Program-made: the position numbers and the translations under genes
Notes under the pieces: generated by a model
Told to the model about the DNA's origin: nothing
The model's database searches: none
What the model saw: only the letters and a program-made list of their open reading frames with translations
In this document: positions 36,820-46,227 of the stretch, one piece after another
How positions within the stretch are numbered: the first letter of the stretch is position 1
Layout of the letters: every line of letters begins with the position of its first letter
Source: Pseudomonadales bacterium
Lineage (GTDB): Bacteria; Pseudomonadota; Gammaproteobacteria; Pseudomonadales; Azotimanducaceae
Direction: 5' to 3'
NCBI GenBank assembly: GCA_011525295.1
Contig: WTGV01000059.1
Coordinates: 124,001-188,000, forward strand
Length of the DNA: 64,000 bases

Positions 36820-37586
36820 AAGTTCGTTTTCTTCTAGCACTAGAACACAGATTTCGAAACTTTAGGAGGAAATATGCGCACGTCTTATATGCTGGAAAGA
36901 GTGTATTTTGTCCCATCTGTGACCAGACGTTTCGAAAATTCAAACCCGCCGGTCGGTCCAAGTACAAACGGCCTAATTCGGTGTGCCCCAAGTGTGCAGG
37001 ACGAGAGAGAGACCGTGTCATGCACTTGTTCTTCGCCGAAAAAAAGGAAATTCTCCGTCGCAAACAGTGCCGCTTACTGCATATCGCGCCAGAACCTTGT
37101 GTTGTGCCCAACTTACAAGACCTCGCTACTCAACAGTATGTAAGCGGAGACCTAGTCAGAAATGATGTGCTGATTCAGTTTGATATACAAGCACTCCCGT
37201 TTTCTGATCAATCATTTGAGGTGGTATATTGCAGTCATGTATTACAGGCAGTGGAGGACGACGATAAAGCCCTAGCAGAAATCTCTCGGGTTTTGTCTAG
37301 CAATGGATGGGCGATCGTAAATGTGCCCTGTCGTGGTGTATCGACTCGCGAATTTCACTCTGGTGGAGACGAGGAAGCTCCAGCTGACTTTGTACGAATC
37401 TACGGCTTGGACTTTACTGAGAAGCTTGTACAAAAGGGGTTTAACGTCGTGCCCATCACCATGCAGGAGATCGCTTCAGAAGAAGAACAACAGATGATGT
37501 GTCTGAGCGCGGAATCAGTCGGTTCAATTTACTTACTTCAACACGGAACACCATGTCCGGAAGACTCAAGTGATGGTGATGCTTAA
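36816..37586 (+). CDS. SAM-dependent methyltransferase with zinc-ribbon N-terminus
   Basis: A 256-residue class I methyltransferase. Four cysteines (32, 35, 57, 60) in CPICDQTF and CPKC form a probable zinc ribbon. It is followed by LLHIAPE and DIQALPFSDQSFEVVYCSH, the SAM-binding and post-II motifs of this group. Related proteins are common in capsule and glycan clusters. It overlaps the YrbL-like gene by 4 bases, so the two are co-translated and presumably act on the same substrate. The start ATG is the coupled one. Substrate unknown. Confidence 0.75.
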   Translation: MKVRFLLALEHRFRNFRRKYAHVLYAGKSVFCPICDQTFRKFKPAGRSKYKRPNSVCPKCAGRERDRVMHLFFAEKKEILRRKQCRLLHIAPEPCVVPNLQDLATQQYVSGDLVRNDVLIQFDIQALPFSDQSFEVVYCSHVLQAVEDDDKALAEISRVLSSNGWAIVNVPCRGVSTREFHSGGDEEAPADFVRIYGLDFTEKLVQKGFNVVPITMQEIASEEEQQMMCLSAESVGSIYLLQHGTPCPEDSSDGDA

Positions 37587-37892
37587 CTGAACACTCACTC
37601 TTATCATTTAATAAAACGTCCCTGGGTCAGGCAGTCGTTGCCGTAACGGTAATCGATACCTCAATCTCTAGTTGTGAGAACACCCTTACTCTCAAAACGT
37701 TCCAATGTTCGTTGAGACTGGATCTTAGATCCAAGATTTAAACCGAGACTGAATGGGGCGCGTTCTAAGAACTGAAACCTCTTCTAACAACGTGGCTGGC
37801 GTATCTATTGACTAGATACACTCTGTTTCATGTACCGTACGGAATATAAAACTTCAGCTACGGCACACCGTCTAAGTACCGCGATTTCCTAG
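37587..37892. other. Convergent 306-base gap rich in short dyads
   Basis: No gene is visible between the methyltransferase and the oxidase operon, both of which end here. It contains at least three inverted repeats: TTGCCGT-A-ACGGTAA (37638-37652), TGGATC-TTA-GATCCA (37719-37733) and GTATCTA-TTGAC-TAGATAC (37801-37819), plus the palindrome CCGTACGG at 37834-37841. None is followed by a clear U tract. It is much longer than the other convergent gaps in the window. Confidence 0.5.
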
Positions 37893-38276
37893 TTAGTGGT
37901 CTATTTCCTCACCATGTTCTTTATGTGACATGTGCTCAGGTAGCTCGGGTTTTGGGGCTGGATCTTCGCCCATGTAAACAACTCTTGTCGACCACGCATA
38001 ATCCGACTCTATTGCCATTAAGAACATCAGGACTACTAGAGCTAATGGTGGCGTAAGAATTCCAAAAATCAACGCAAATCGCTCCCACTTCATGTGCATA
38101 AAAATGGCAACTATGAAACCTGCTTTGAGTAGCATGAAGACCACAATTAAAAACCATCTGAGGTTTCCCTGTAAATCTAGATAGTCCACCAGATATGAGA
38201 AAAAACTAAACACGAACAATAACAACCAGATCAAGAAGTAAATCTTGATCGGATGCTGTTGACCCTCAGTTGCCAC
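37893..38276 (-). CDS. Cytochrome c oxidase subunit IV (prokaryotic type)
   Basis: A 127-residue membrane protein with three hydrophobic segments (about 10-28, 38-60, 67-90) and an acidic, His-rich tail. It matches the small subunit IV of prokaryotic caa3/cytochrome oxidases, where the GFIVAIFMHMKWE segment is typical. It is a structural subunit of the terminal oxidase in the inner membrane. Last gene of the operon, 20 bases after subunit III. Confidence 0.85.
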   Translation of the reverse strand: MATEGQQHPIKIYFLIWLLLFVFSFFSYLVDYLDLQGNLRWFLIVVFMLLKAGFIVAIFMHMKWERFALIFGILTPPLALVVLMFLMAIESDYAWSTRVVYMGEDPAPKPELPEHMSHKEHGEEIDH

Positions 38277-38296
38277 GTAACTCTAAACCTCAGTCC

Positions 38297-38971
38297 TTAC
38301 CATAAATAGAAAAATGCAAAAATGAACACCCAGACGAGATCTACAAAGTGCCAATACAGGCCGGTTATTTCAACAATCTCAAAATTAGTGTGATCGTATT
38401 TTCCTCGAACAACCCGAGTGGCGACAATTAACAGATAGGCAACGCCCACGGACACGTGCAAACCGTGAAATCCGGTCACCATGAAGAAGATTGAACCAAA
38501 TTGAGGTGCGCCCATTGGGTTATGCCATGGTCGCACTCCCTCAGAGATCAGTTTGTACCACTCAAAGCACTGCATACCAACGAAAGAAGCTCCAAGCAAC
38601 GCAGTCGCGAACATAAGCCAAAATACTGCCCACTTCCGACGTTGATACCCCATATTCACTGCCATCGCCATCGTTCCGCTGGAAGTGATCAGAATGAAAG
38701 TCATGATGGCGATCAGCAACAGAGGTACAGAAACGCCCCAAACCGTCAGCGCGAACACTTCGCTGGCTACAGGCCACGCTTGGGTCACAGTCATTCGCAT
38801 AACCATATAACCCACTAAGAAGCAGGTGAATATGAAAGTATCGGATAGTAGAAAGATCCACATCATCGCCTTGCCCCAAGGTACGCCCTTGAAGGTGGTC
38901 ATGTCGGACGACCAATCTCTGGCCGTACTCGTAAAGATACTTTCCTGAGTTGATAACGTGGTATCAGTCAT
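38297..38971 (-). CDS. coxC: Cytochrome c oxidase subunit III
   Basis: A 224-residue subunit III of haem-copper oxidase with about five membrane segments. The stretch FFMVTGFHGLHVSVGVAYL and the terminal YWHFVDLVWVFIFAFFYLW are hallmarks, including the conserved Trp-His-Phe-Val-Asp. It stabilises the proton-pumping core. It lies 41 bases after subunit I in the operon. The short length, about 220 residues, is like quinol/caa3-type subunits III rather than the roughly 260-residue mitochondrial-like form. Confidence 0.93.
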   Translation of the reverse strand: MTDTTLSTQESIFTSTARDWSSDMTTFKGVPWGKAMMWIFLLSDTFIFTCFLVGYMVMRMTVTQAWPVASEVFALTVWGVSVPLLLIAIMTFILITSSGTMAMAVNMGYQRRKWAVFWLMFATALLGASFVGMQCFEWYKLISEGVRPWHNPMGAPQFGSIFFMVTGFHGLHVSVGVAYLLIVATRVVRGKYDHTNFEIVEITGLYWHFVDLVWVFIFAFFYLW

Positions 38972-39012
38972 GCGGTGTAATTGCAGTCCTTAGCTATTAG
39001 TGATGCGTTTAC

Positions 39013-40752
39013 TTAGCTTGCTTTTCTACGAGGAACCGTTTGCGGGATGTGATCCTTCTCTTCCCCAGGAACGCCAAAGTCGTACGCCCACCGATGCACC
39101 GTCGGTAAGCGATCTTCCCAGTTTCCGTGTCGCGGTGGAGTTTCTGGAGTACACCACTCCAGACTGTTCGCGCCCCATGGGTTTGCTGGTGCTTTCTTAC
39201 CTCTGAAATAACTATGCACAAGGTTGAAAATGAACAAGATCTGTGATACTCCGACGATCAGAGCTGCAATCGTAATGAATTTGTTCAGATTGTGGGCAGC
39301 GACCGGATAAAACTCTGATATTCCAGTTTCGTAGTAGCGTCGCGGAACTCCAATAAACCCTAAATAGTGCATTGGAAAGTAAATTGCATACGTTCCAATA
39401 AAAGTAAAGTAAAAATGAATCCGACCGATGGTGTCATTAAGCATGCGCCCGGTGAGTTTTGGATACCAGTGGTAAATACCACCAAAAATAGCAAGAATGG
39501 GTGATACTCCCATGACCATGTGGAAGTGTGCTACCACAAAGTAGGTATCCGAGAGCGGGATATCGATGATCACGTTACCCAAGAACAGCCCAGTGATCCC
39601 TCCCACGATGAAAGTAAGCACGAACGCAAGCGCGAACAACATCGGAACGGTGATCCGAATGTTGGCGCGCCATAGGGTCAAGATCCAGTTGTACACTTTT
39701 AATGCAGTCGGTACGGCAATAATTAAGGTAGTCGTCGCGAAGAAAAATCCAAACGACGGGTGCATGCCGGCAACGTACATATGGTGCGCCCACACGATGA
39801 GCGAAAGTGCTCCAATCGCGACGATAGCCCACACCATCATGCGGTATCCAAAAATATTTTTTCGGGCATGGACGGAAATTAGATCGGAGATCACTCCAAA
39901 GGCTGGTAAAGCTACGATATAGACCTCTGGGTGCCCAAAAAACCAAAACAGGTGCTGGAATAGGAGTGGCTGTCCACCAGAATAATCCAGTTTATTTCCT
40001 AGAGAAACAATAGCGGGCATGAAGAAGCTGGTACCTAAGAATTTGTCTAACAACATCATCACCGCACTAACAAAAAGAGCAGGGAACGCAATTAATCCGA
40101 GAAAGGTCGCGATAAAAATTCCCCACACGGTGAGCGGCATACGCATCAAGGTCAGTCCGCGCGTTCGAGCTTGGAGAATCGTGGTAATATAGTTGAGACC
40201 CCCCATCGTAAACGCGACAATAAACACTGCTAGCGAGATCAACATTGTCGCGATACCCCAATCAAAACCTGGGGATCCGGGAGTTATGGTCTGAGGTGGA
40301 TAGAGTGTCCAACCCGCTCCGGTCGGACCTCCAGGAACAAAGTAACTGATCATCAAAATGATCACCGACAGCAGGTACACCCAGTAACTCAACATGTTCA
40401 CAAAAGGAAATACCATGTCGCGGGCACCACACATTAATGGCACACAAAAATTTCCGAATGCGCCGAGCAAAAAAGCCGTCAACAGATAAATCACCATAAT
40501 CATCCCGTGCATGGTGATCGCTTGGTAGTAGTGATCCGCAGTAAAGAAAGCCATAAATCCTGCCTCGGGGAACGCTATCTGAAGTCGCATAAACTCCGAC
40601 AGGATTAGTGCAACCAGACCCACTGCCATAGCAGTAATACCATATTGCACCGCGATGATCTTGTGATCTTGACTGAAAATGTACTTCCCGATCCAAGTTT
40701 TTGGATGGTGAAGGGGTACTGTTTCCTGATAGGGTACTTCTACTGTAGCCAT
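39013..40752 (-). CDS. coxA: Cytochrome c oxidase subunit I
   Basis: A 579-residue subunit I with twelve expected membrane segments. Ligands for CuB and haem are visible: GHPEVY (His and the D/K-channel Glu of type A1), WAHHMY (two His) and VVAHFHMVMG (haem a3 and a His). Oxygen is reduced to water here with proton pumping. The C-terminal 60 residues are a hydrophilic tail ending in a basic stretch. It follows subunit II by 37 bases. Confidence 0.96.
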   Translation of the reverse strand: MATVEVPYQETVPLHHPKTWIGKYIFSQDHKIIAVQYGITAMAVGLVALILSEFMRLQIAFPEAGFMAFFTADHYYQAITMHGMIMVIYLLTAFLLGAFGNFCVPLMCGARDMVFPFVNMLSYWVYLLSVIILMISYFVPGGPTGAGWTLYPPQTITPGSPGFDWGIATMLISLAVFIVAFTMGGLNYITTILQARTRGLTLMRMPLTVWGIFIATFLGLIAFPALFVSAVMMLLDKFLGTSFFMPAIVSLGNKLDYSGGQPLLFQHLFWFFGHPEVYIVALPAFGVISDLISVHARKNIFGYRMMVWAIVAIGALSLIVWAHHMYVAGMHPSFGFFFATTTLIIAVPTALKVYNWILTLWRANIRITVPMLFALAFVLTFIVGGITGLFLGNVIIDIPLSDTYFVVAHFHMVMGVSPILAIFGGIYHWYPKLTGRMLNDTIGRIHFYFTFIGTYAIYFPMHYLGFIGVPRRYYETGISEFYPVAAHNLNKFITIAALIVGVSQILFIFNLVHSYFRGKKAPANPWGANSLEWCTPETPPRHGNWEDRLPTVHRWAYDFGVPGEEKDHIPQTVPRRKAS

Positions 40753-40789
40753 CTATATTCTTCTAGTTGTTCGATTTACTTGTCAAGGT

Positions 40790-41995
40790 TTAATCTGGGA
40801 CGGTTTCTTCCGTGGGTTCAGTGGTTGACTCACCCTCTGGTGGTGTGTCTGAGGAACCCTGTTCGTCTTCAATAACCGTTTCTGCTGGTTCGCTTTTTAG
40901 AACTTTCATGTAATCTAATATGGATTGCAACTCTTCCTCGGTGAGTTCAATAGCAGTCATTGTTGGAGTATATCCTAAGACGATCTCGGCATGAGGATCG
41001 AGAATGGACTTTACAATGTAAGCTTCATCCCGTACCCGTGTAGTACCATCGTCTAGCTCTACAGTACCTCCCCAGATATCGAGCCAAGTTGGGCCGGTAG
41101 CCAACTGTCTTCCATCAACGGAATGGCATGCGAAACAGCCTTTCTCATTGGCAATATCCCGACCAGTTGCCGCTTCCGGTGAGAGGGGTACTGCTCCTGC
41201 TTGTAATTCCGCCCATGTGACTTGATCATTTAGCCATGTGCTGTATTCTCCCATCGAAACTACATGCATTTCACCGCGCATATTGAAATGATTTCGACCA
41301 CAAAGTTCCGCACACAGCACCTCATACACTCTCTCCACAATCGGTTCGAACCAGAAGTAAGTGACCATGCCTGGTACAGCATCCATTTTTGCTCGCATCG
41401 CGGGAACCCAAAAATCGTGTAGCACATCTTGAGAGCGCAAAAGTACCTTCACTGGTCTGTCGACAGGAATTTTTACCGTTTTATCCACAATCAGAATGTC
41501 ATCTTCCCCATATTTGTCATCGGGTTTCATTCCAAAGGGGTTGTCTAAATCAACGTATTTATTGTGAGCCGCACCGAAGATTCCGTCCGCACCGGGGAAA
41601 CGATACATCCAACTCCATTGCTTGCTATAGACCTCTAGTTCGTAGGCATCATTCGGAGGGTTGATATAGTCATTCCACGCCACCAAACCTGGCGCGAGCA
41701 TGACAACCACACCAATCGTCGTAATAATGGTGAGCTGACTCTCAAGTTTTGCGTTCTCTGGTTCGTACTCTGCGAATTTACCTTCCTGGTATTGGAATTT
41801 GTAGACCCACCAAGCCATGAGGAGACCTAGTGCTACGAACGCTACACCACAAATTACGAAAGTGATATAAACGGTAATATCGATCAATTCCCAATTTGAA
41901 CCAATGGCATCAAAATGGAACGGCGTCGTGAAATTGAACACGACCGAACCGACCGTAACCAAAAAAAGAATTATTGCGATATATGCGATACGCAT
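40790..41995 (-). CDS. coxB: Cytochrome c oxidase subunit II fused to cytochrome c (caa3 type)
   Basis: A 401-residue subunit II. Three hydrophobic segments (about 5-21, 40-62, 88-107) precede the CuA domain, whose ligands read His193, Cys228, Glu230, Cys232, His236 and Met239 in CAELCGRNHFNM. A fused cytochrome c domain follows, with CFACH at residues 287-291 and a distal Met in YTPTMTA. This fusion marks the caa3 type, which can take electrons without a soluble docking cytochrome. An acidic Glu/Thr-rich tail of about 30 residues ends the protein. It is the first gene of the four-gene operon; assembly factors (ctaA, ctaB, ctaG) are not nearby. Confidence 0.95.
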   Translation of the reverse strand: MRIAYIAIILFLVTVGSVVFNFTTPFHFDAIGSNWELIDITVYITFVICGVAFVALGLLMAWWVYKFQYQEGKFAEYEPENAKLESQLTIITTIGVVVMLAPGLVAWNDYINPPNDAYELEVYSKQWSWMYRFPGADGIFGAAHNKYVDLDNPFGMKPDDKYGEDDILIVDKTVKIPVDRPVKVLLRSQDVLHDFWVPAMRAKMDAVPGMVTYFWFEPIVERVYEVLCAELCGRNHFNMRGEMHVVSMGEYSTWLNDQVTWAELQAGAVPLSPEAATGRDIANEKGCFACHSVDGRQLATGPTWLDIWGGTVELDDGTTRVRDEAYIVKSILDPHAEIVLGYTPTMTAIELTEEELQSILDYMKVLKSEPAETVIEDEQGSSDTPPEGESTTEPTEETVPD

Positions 41996-42220
41996 TAAGT
42001 ACTACGTCTCAAATTAATTCAAGGAATACGCCGATTCGTCGTGAGATAATCACGTACGAAAAAAATTGTTGATATGACTCGCAGCAAAAAGACTGCAAAT
42101 ATGGACTATTCAACGCGCCAAGCGCGAGATGATTTCACGGTCTAGTATTTTAGTCAAAGTACTTTTTTCTTCGTCCCTTGGTTTTGAACGATCAGAGTCG
42201 GTCGATTGCTTAGAAATTGT

Positions 42221-43336
42221 CTATATTGGAAAGTAGTCTTCCGCCGGATGGAAGGACTCTTCTACCGCTTCTGCTACCGCTGAATAAGTAACTTTACCGT
42301 CATATACGTTCAAACCTTCACGGAGGTAAACATCCTCTGACAATGCTCGCTTTAATCCCTTGTTTGCCAACGCGACGGTATAGCGCAATGTTGCGTTATT
42401 TAAAGCAAATGTTGCCGTTCGGGCGACCGCACCAGGCATATTCGCGACACAATAGTGTACGACGTCGTGTTCGACATATGTGGGATCCGTATGGGTAGTC
42501 GGGCGTGAAGTCGCAAATACACCACCTTGATCAATAGCGACGTCCACAATGACAGACCCACGTTGCATTCGACGAATCAGATCTTCAGAAACAAGTTTCG
42601 GTGTAGTCTTTCCAGGTAGCAGTACTGCTCCGATGACCAAATCTGAATCAGTTACGTAGTTATCCACAGCATCCACAGTTGAGAAAATTGTCCTTATTGC
42701 TGGACCGAAGAACAAGTCGAGTTCTGCTAGACGGCGCAAATCAACATCCAATATTGTTACGTCTGCTTCCATACCCATCGCTACTCTCGCCGCATTTGTT
42801 CCGACTACACCACCGCCGAGAACGGTTACCCTAGCGGGAGGAGTGCCTGGAACCCCTCCGAGTAGAGTACCCCGGCCTCCTTGAGCGATTTCTAATGCAT
42901 GCGCGCCTGCTTGAATGGACATACGGCCGGCTACCTCACTCATAGGTGCAAGTAAGGGAAGCCTTCCGTTCGCGTCAGTAACCGTCTCGTACGCGATCGC
43001 AGTGCAACCGCTCTCCATTAAGCCTCGCGTGAGCTCTGGATTTGGAGCTAAGTGCAAATAAGTAAACAGTATCTGACCCGGTTTTAATCGTTTTACCTCA
43101 ACAGCTAAAGGTTCTTTCACCTTTACAATCATCTCCGCGTCAAAGACTTCGGCGACATCATCGGCGATTCGAGCACCTGCGGTTTCGTAATCTGAATCAA
43201 ACAATCCAATGTTGAGTCCTGCATCACTTTCAACGACAACTTCGTGCCCAGCATTCGTTAATTCGCGCACGCTGGTCGGAGTCAAGCCGATGCGATTCTC
43301 GTCTTTTTTGATTTCGCGAGGAACGCCAATGCGCAT
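42221..43336 (-). CDS. ald: Alanine dehydrogenase
   Basis: A 371-residue NAD-dependent alanine dehydrogenase interconverting alanine and pyruvate plus ammonia. It begins MRIGVPREIKKDENRIGLTP, the family N-terminus, and has the Rossmann stretch VTVLGGGVVGTNAARVAMGM and the NMPGAVARTAT segment. I chose ATG 43336 because a GAGGG ribosome site lies 8 bases before it; an ATG 15 bases further upstream has none and would add five residues foreign to the family. The gene stands alone and diverges from the ChpA-like gene. Confidence 0.93.
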   Translation of the reverse strand: MRIGVPREIKKDENRIGLTPTSVRELTNAGHEVVVESDAGLNIGLFDSDYETAGARIADDVAEVFDAEMIVKVKEPLAVEVKRLKPGQILFTYLHLAPNPELTRGLMESGCTAIAYETVTDANGRLPLLAPMSEVAGRMSIQAGAHALEIAQGGRGTLLGGVPGTPPARVTVLGGGVVGTNAARVAMGMEADVTILDVDLRRLAELDLFFGPAIRTIFSTVDAVDNYVTDSDLVIGAVLLPGKTTPKLVSEDLIRRMQRGSVIVDVAIDQGGVFATSRPTTHTDPTYVEHDVVHYCVANMPGAVARTATFALNNATLRYTVALANKGLKRALSEDVYLREGLNVYDGKVTYSAVAEAVEESFHPAEDYFPI

Positions 43337-43475
43337 AAAGTTAGCCCTCATATTCCGTAAAAAGTGTAAAAAAAAGACCCCGATAGTTACCGAAGTCTCT
43401 ACGTTCCGTGAAAATATTATGTTTATTCGTTCGAAAATCCAACACTAAATTTGAAACAACGAACCTTAAAGTCGC

Positions 43476-45413
43476 GTGAAACAAACGAGTAAGAAAACTC
43501 TTTGGAAGCGAGCAACGTCTGAGAAACATCCAGGAACGGAGTTTGATCGAGTCGTAAGTTTGCTGTCTGCATATATAGACTCTAACCTAAAAGGAAATCT
43601 CAACGAACTACTATCGGTTCTCCAGCACCTTGGCAGCAAAAAAACTGGTAAAACAAAGGAACTCTTCAATGCTGTTCAGAATGTTCTTGAAAATCTGAAA
43701 CTTAAGCTCGTAGAATCGCACAGCGGAGTTGCTAATGTCTTGCGCGATGTCGCTACTTTCCTTGTAGAATCAAAAATATCAACGGTTCTTGAGCGTGAAA
43801 CCTCAAAGATCGATGAATTGCTAGAACGCCTAGACTTTGTCGCATCAGGTGGCACTGACGAAGAAGTGCCTAGAGTTCAAAAAACGGACGGAGATACCGA
43901 GTCAGTTGCATATATTCCGAAATTTCCAATAACACTCCCAAAACACTTTGAAGATCCTAAAGTTTTGCACTTTGTAGAACGGTTAGAGTCTTTAAATGCT
44001 ATACTGTCTGCACATACACGCGGAACAGATGCATCCAACCAAACGCAAAGGTTAAAACTGGAACAGCTCACGCTAGCCAACTACTGTCTGCACACAGCAA
44101 AACAAAACACTAAGACCAACCTTATGACGTTTGGAACCAAGCTTGAAAAAGACATTTCTAACTCGCTAGCAGAAAATACAAACAAAACCGTTGACTTCAT
44201 TAATTGCGACGCTACCGATGGGTTTATGTATCGAAGTCTGGCCGAAGTATTTCGCTGGAAGTTGCGCAATCTAGCGGTCACTATTGGTGCTGAATTAACG
44301 GCACGTGCTGACGGGAAGATCCTCATCGATATTGGTAGTAGTGGAACGTACACTTCGACTACGGTTAACTTTATCGGTTTACGAACTGCATTTGATCTAG
44401 TTAGCAAACGAATGGAGGATCTGAGTATAGAGTTTGAGGACTCCTCGATCTCTGAGCAAGACGAATCCAATGCAAGCGCGCTTAGTTCAACGGCAAAGAC
44501 GCGCAAAGAACAGATCGCCCACAGTTTAGTAGAGTTTCGGCATTTCGTCGATTGTGCCCAGGGACGGTTTGAAATAGCTGGCAATGACGACGATCAGCTG
44601 AGTTTAACTGTTCATCTACCTTCAGAAGCGCGAGCATTGCACACACTTCCAATCGTCATCGGATCTGATTCGTTTTTACTTGAATCACACTTCCTAACCG
44701 CAGTCTTGGACTCTGCCGAAGTCAATTGGAACGAATCTCAAACCAGTATCGAATATACAGATCACAGTTACCAATACTGTCGGATCGACGAAGACGTCAA
44801 ACCCACGACCGACGCACCGACTTGGATACTGTTACTTGATACGATGGAGCACAAACTCGCACTTGAAGTGGATACGATAATAGAACCAGAGTTTCAAATC
44901 TCAGTTCCTTCGGTATCTGAGATTCAACATGGGCATAAGTGTTTCGGTGAGAGAAAATTGAAATTATTGTTAGACCCGTCGGAATTACGTCCAATTCGCA
45001 ACTGCAGCAACGACTTGGACTCTGTACACGTCAACAATAGTCACTTTCTTTGCCTGAATGTTTCGAAACCACTTGAAGACAAGATCCGCCGATGCACAGA
45101 TTCAGATCAAATACTAGTACGACACACCAAGACCTTAGCGGAAACTCTATCACAAATTCAGGAATTTCGACCAGATTATCTAATCATAGAAGACCAACTA
45201 GACGAGTTTCGTGCGATTGACGCAGTAGCACGGTTAGCACATGCGATGCCATTACCTAAGCTACAAGTATTGATATTTGTCGAACACGGTGCCCAGCCTC
45301 TTAATCGAATGCATCACGATTCATTTGAGGTGACATGCTTCGATCGGGACGTCGACTTTGGTAAGCTTAAGAAGGTGCTCGTTGCAAATTCAGATTCTGC
45401 AGTATCTGCCTAG
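43476..45413 (+). CDS. Large protein resembling a catalytically dead ChpA/CheA
   Basis: A 645-residue protein I do not find a standard name for. The C-terminal two thirds follow the layout of the ChpA/PilL hybrid kinase. Residues about 255-310 resemble the CheA ATP-binding N-box and G1 region (EVFRWKLRNLAVTIGAE in place of LEHMLRNAVDHGIE), about 360-385 the G2-to-last-strand region, about 385-505 a CheW-like domain (note LALEVDTIIEPEFQISVPS), and about 550-640 a receiver-like domain with FRPDYLIIEDQLDE. The key His, Asp and Gly residues of the kinase are gone, and the phospho-acceptor Asp position holds Glu. The first 120 residues are helical. It starts with GTG; the frame is intact. No chemotaxis or pilus gene is adjacent. 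The homology is an inference from pattern. Confidence 0.55.
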   Translation: MKQTSKKTLWKRATSEKHPGTEFDRVVSLLSAYIDSNLKGNLNELLSVLQHLGSKKTGKTKELFNAVQNVLENLKLKLVESHSGVANVLRDVATFLVESKISTVLERETSKIDELLERLDFVASGGTDEEVPRVQKTDGDTESVAYIPKFPITLPKHFEDPKVLHFVERLESLNAILSAHTRGTDASNQTQRLKLEQLTLANYCLHTAKQNTKTNLMTFGTKLEKDISNSLAENTNKTVDFINCDATDGFMYRSLAEVFRWKLRNLAVTIGAELTARADGKILIDIGSSGTYTSTTVNFIGLRTAFDLVSKRMEDLSIEFEDSSISEQDESNASALSSTAKTRKEQIAHSLVEFRHFVDCAQGRFEIAGNDDDQLSLTVHLPSEARALHTLPIVIGSDSFLLESHFLTAVLDSAEVNWNESQTSIEYTDHSYQYCRIDEDVKPTTDAPTWILLLDTMEHKLALEVDTIIEPEFQISVPSVSEIQHGHKCFGERKLKLLLDPSELRPIRNCSNDLDSVHVNNSHFLCLNVSKPLEDKIRRCTDSDQILVRHTKTLAETLSQIQEFRPDYLIIEDQLDEFRAIDAVARLAHAMPLPKLQVLIFVEHGAQPLNRMHHDSFEVTCFDRDVDFGKLKKVLVANSDSAVSA

Positions 45414-46215
45414 GAATTTGCGCTCGATTAAGGGTATAAAAGTGGAAGCCCGGGGCACCTTCAACGAGTAAGCGATCACACAATTCTGTAACTACGTCGA
45501 CACCGAACTCTTCTAACGCTTTCTTGTTAGTTCGATATTCATGCATACGCCGTTCGATCCAACGGGGAATTTCGGCTCCACAATTCTGTGAAAAACGGAC
45601 GAGTTGATCGTAGTTATAAATTGGCATGACACCAGGAATAATCGGAACGGTAATTCCAAAACCCCGACAACGTTCTACGAAGTTTAAATACGCATCGGCG
45701 TTGTAAAAGTACTGAGTAATACACGCATTCGCTCCTGCTTGTACTTTCTCGAGTAAAAATTGCAAATCCTGGGACGGAGTCGGAGCGTCCGGATGCATTT
45801 CGGGATACGCCGCCACAAATATTTGTAACTCCGATGCAATTTCATGCCTAATTAATCGTACCAGCTCACTAGCGTTATGCATCACGCTGGGCACGGAGCC
45901 AGACGGGGAATCTCCGCGTAGTACGACCATCCCCTCGATCCCAAGTTCCAAAAAACTTTGCACAGTCAAAGAGATTTCATCGCGCGATACATCACCCCAA
46001 GACAGGTGTGGGTTGACGTTCAACCCTTCAGCGCGAAGATCTTTGACTGTTTGAAAAGTGCGATGTTTTGTCGATCCACCTGCACCGTAAGTGACTGAGA
46101 AAAAATCAGGTCTTTCACTTTGTAGTCGATGCGCAGTCCGCAACAACTTTGACCAGCCGTCAGGTGTATTGGGAGGGAAAAACTCAAAGCTTAAATGAAA
46201 ATCAGTTCCACCCAT
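45367..46215 (-). CDS. metF: Methylenetetrahydrofolate reductase
   Basis: A 282-residue MetF, which reduces 5,10-methylene- to 5-methyl-tetrahydrofolate with FAD and NADH. The N-terminal FEFFPPNTPDGW, the SVTYGAGGSTKHRT stretch and the GVMPIYNYDQLVRFS segment are intact. The length is that of the bacterial catalytic domain. It follows metK by 12 bases on the minus strand, so methyl supply and SAM synthesis are co-transcribed. Its 3' end overlaps the 3' end of the convergent ChpA-like gene by 47 bases. Confidence 0.95.
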   Translation of the reverse strand: MGGTDFHLSFEFFPPNTPDGWSKLLRTAHRLQSERPDFFSVTYGAGGSTKHRTFQTVKDLRAEGLNVNPHLSWGDVSRDEISLTVQSFLELGIEGMVVLRGDSPSGSVPSVMHNASELVRLIRHEIASELQIFVAAYPEMHPDAPTPSQDLQFLLEKVQAGANACITQYFYNADAYLNFVERCRGFGITVPIIPGVMPIYNYDQLVRFSQNCGAEIPRWIERRMHEYRTNKKALEEFGVDVVTELCDRLLVEGAPGFHFYTLNRAQIPRQILQNLNLQRAPS

Positions 46216-46227
46216 GTCCCTATTTTG

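Noticed and set aside
42114-42126. CGCGC-CAA-GCGCG hairpin between coxB and ald as a terminator
   Set aside because: Short stem and no adjacent U tract on either strand.
43476-45413. The ChpA-like gene as a pseudogene
   Set aside because: The frame is uninterrupted over 645 codons with no internal stop or frameshift, so it is listed as a coding gene.
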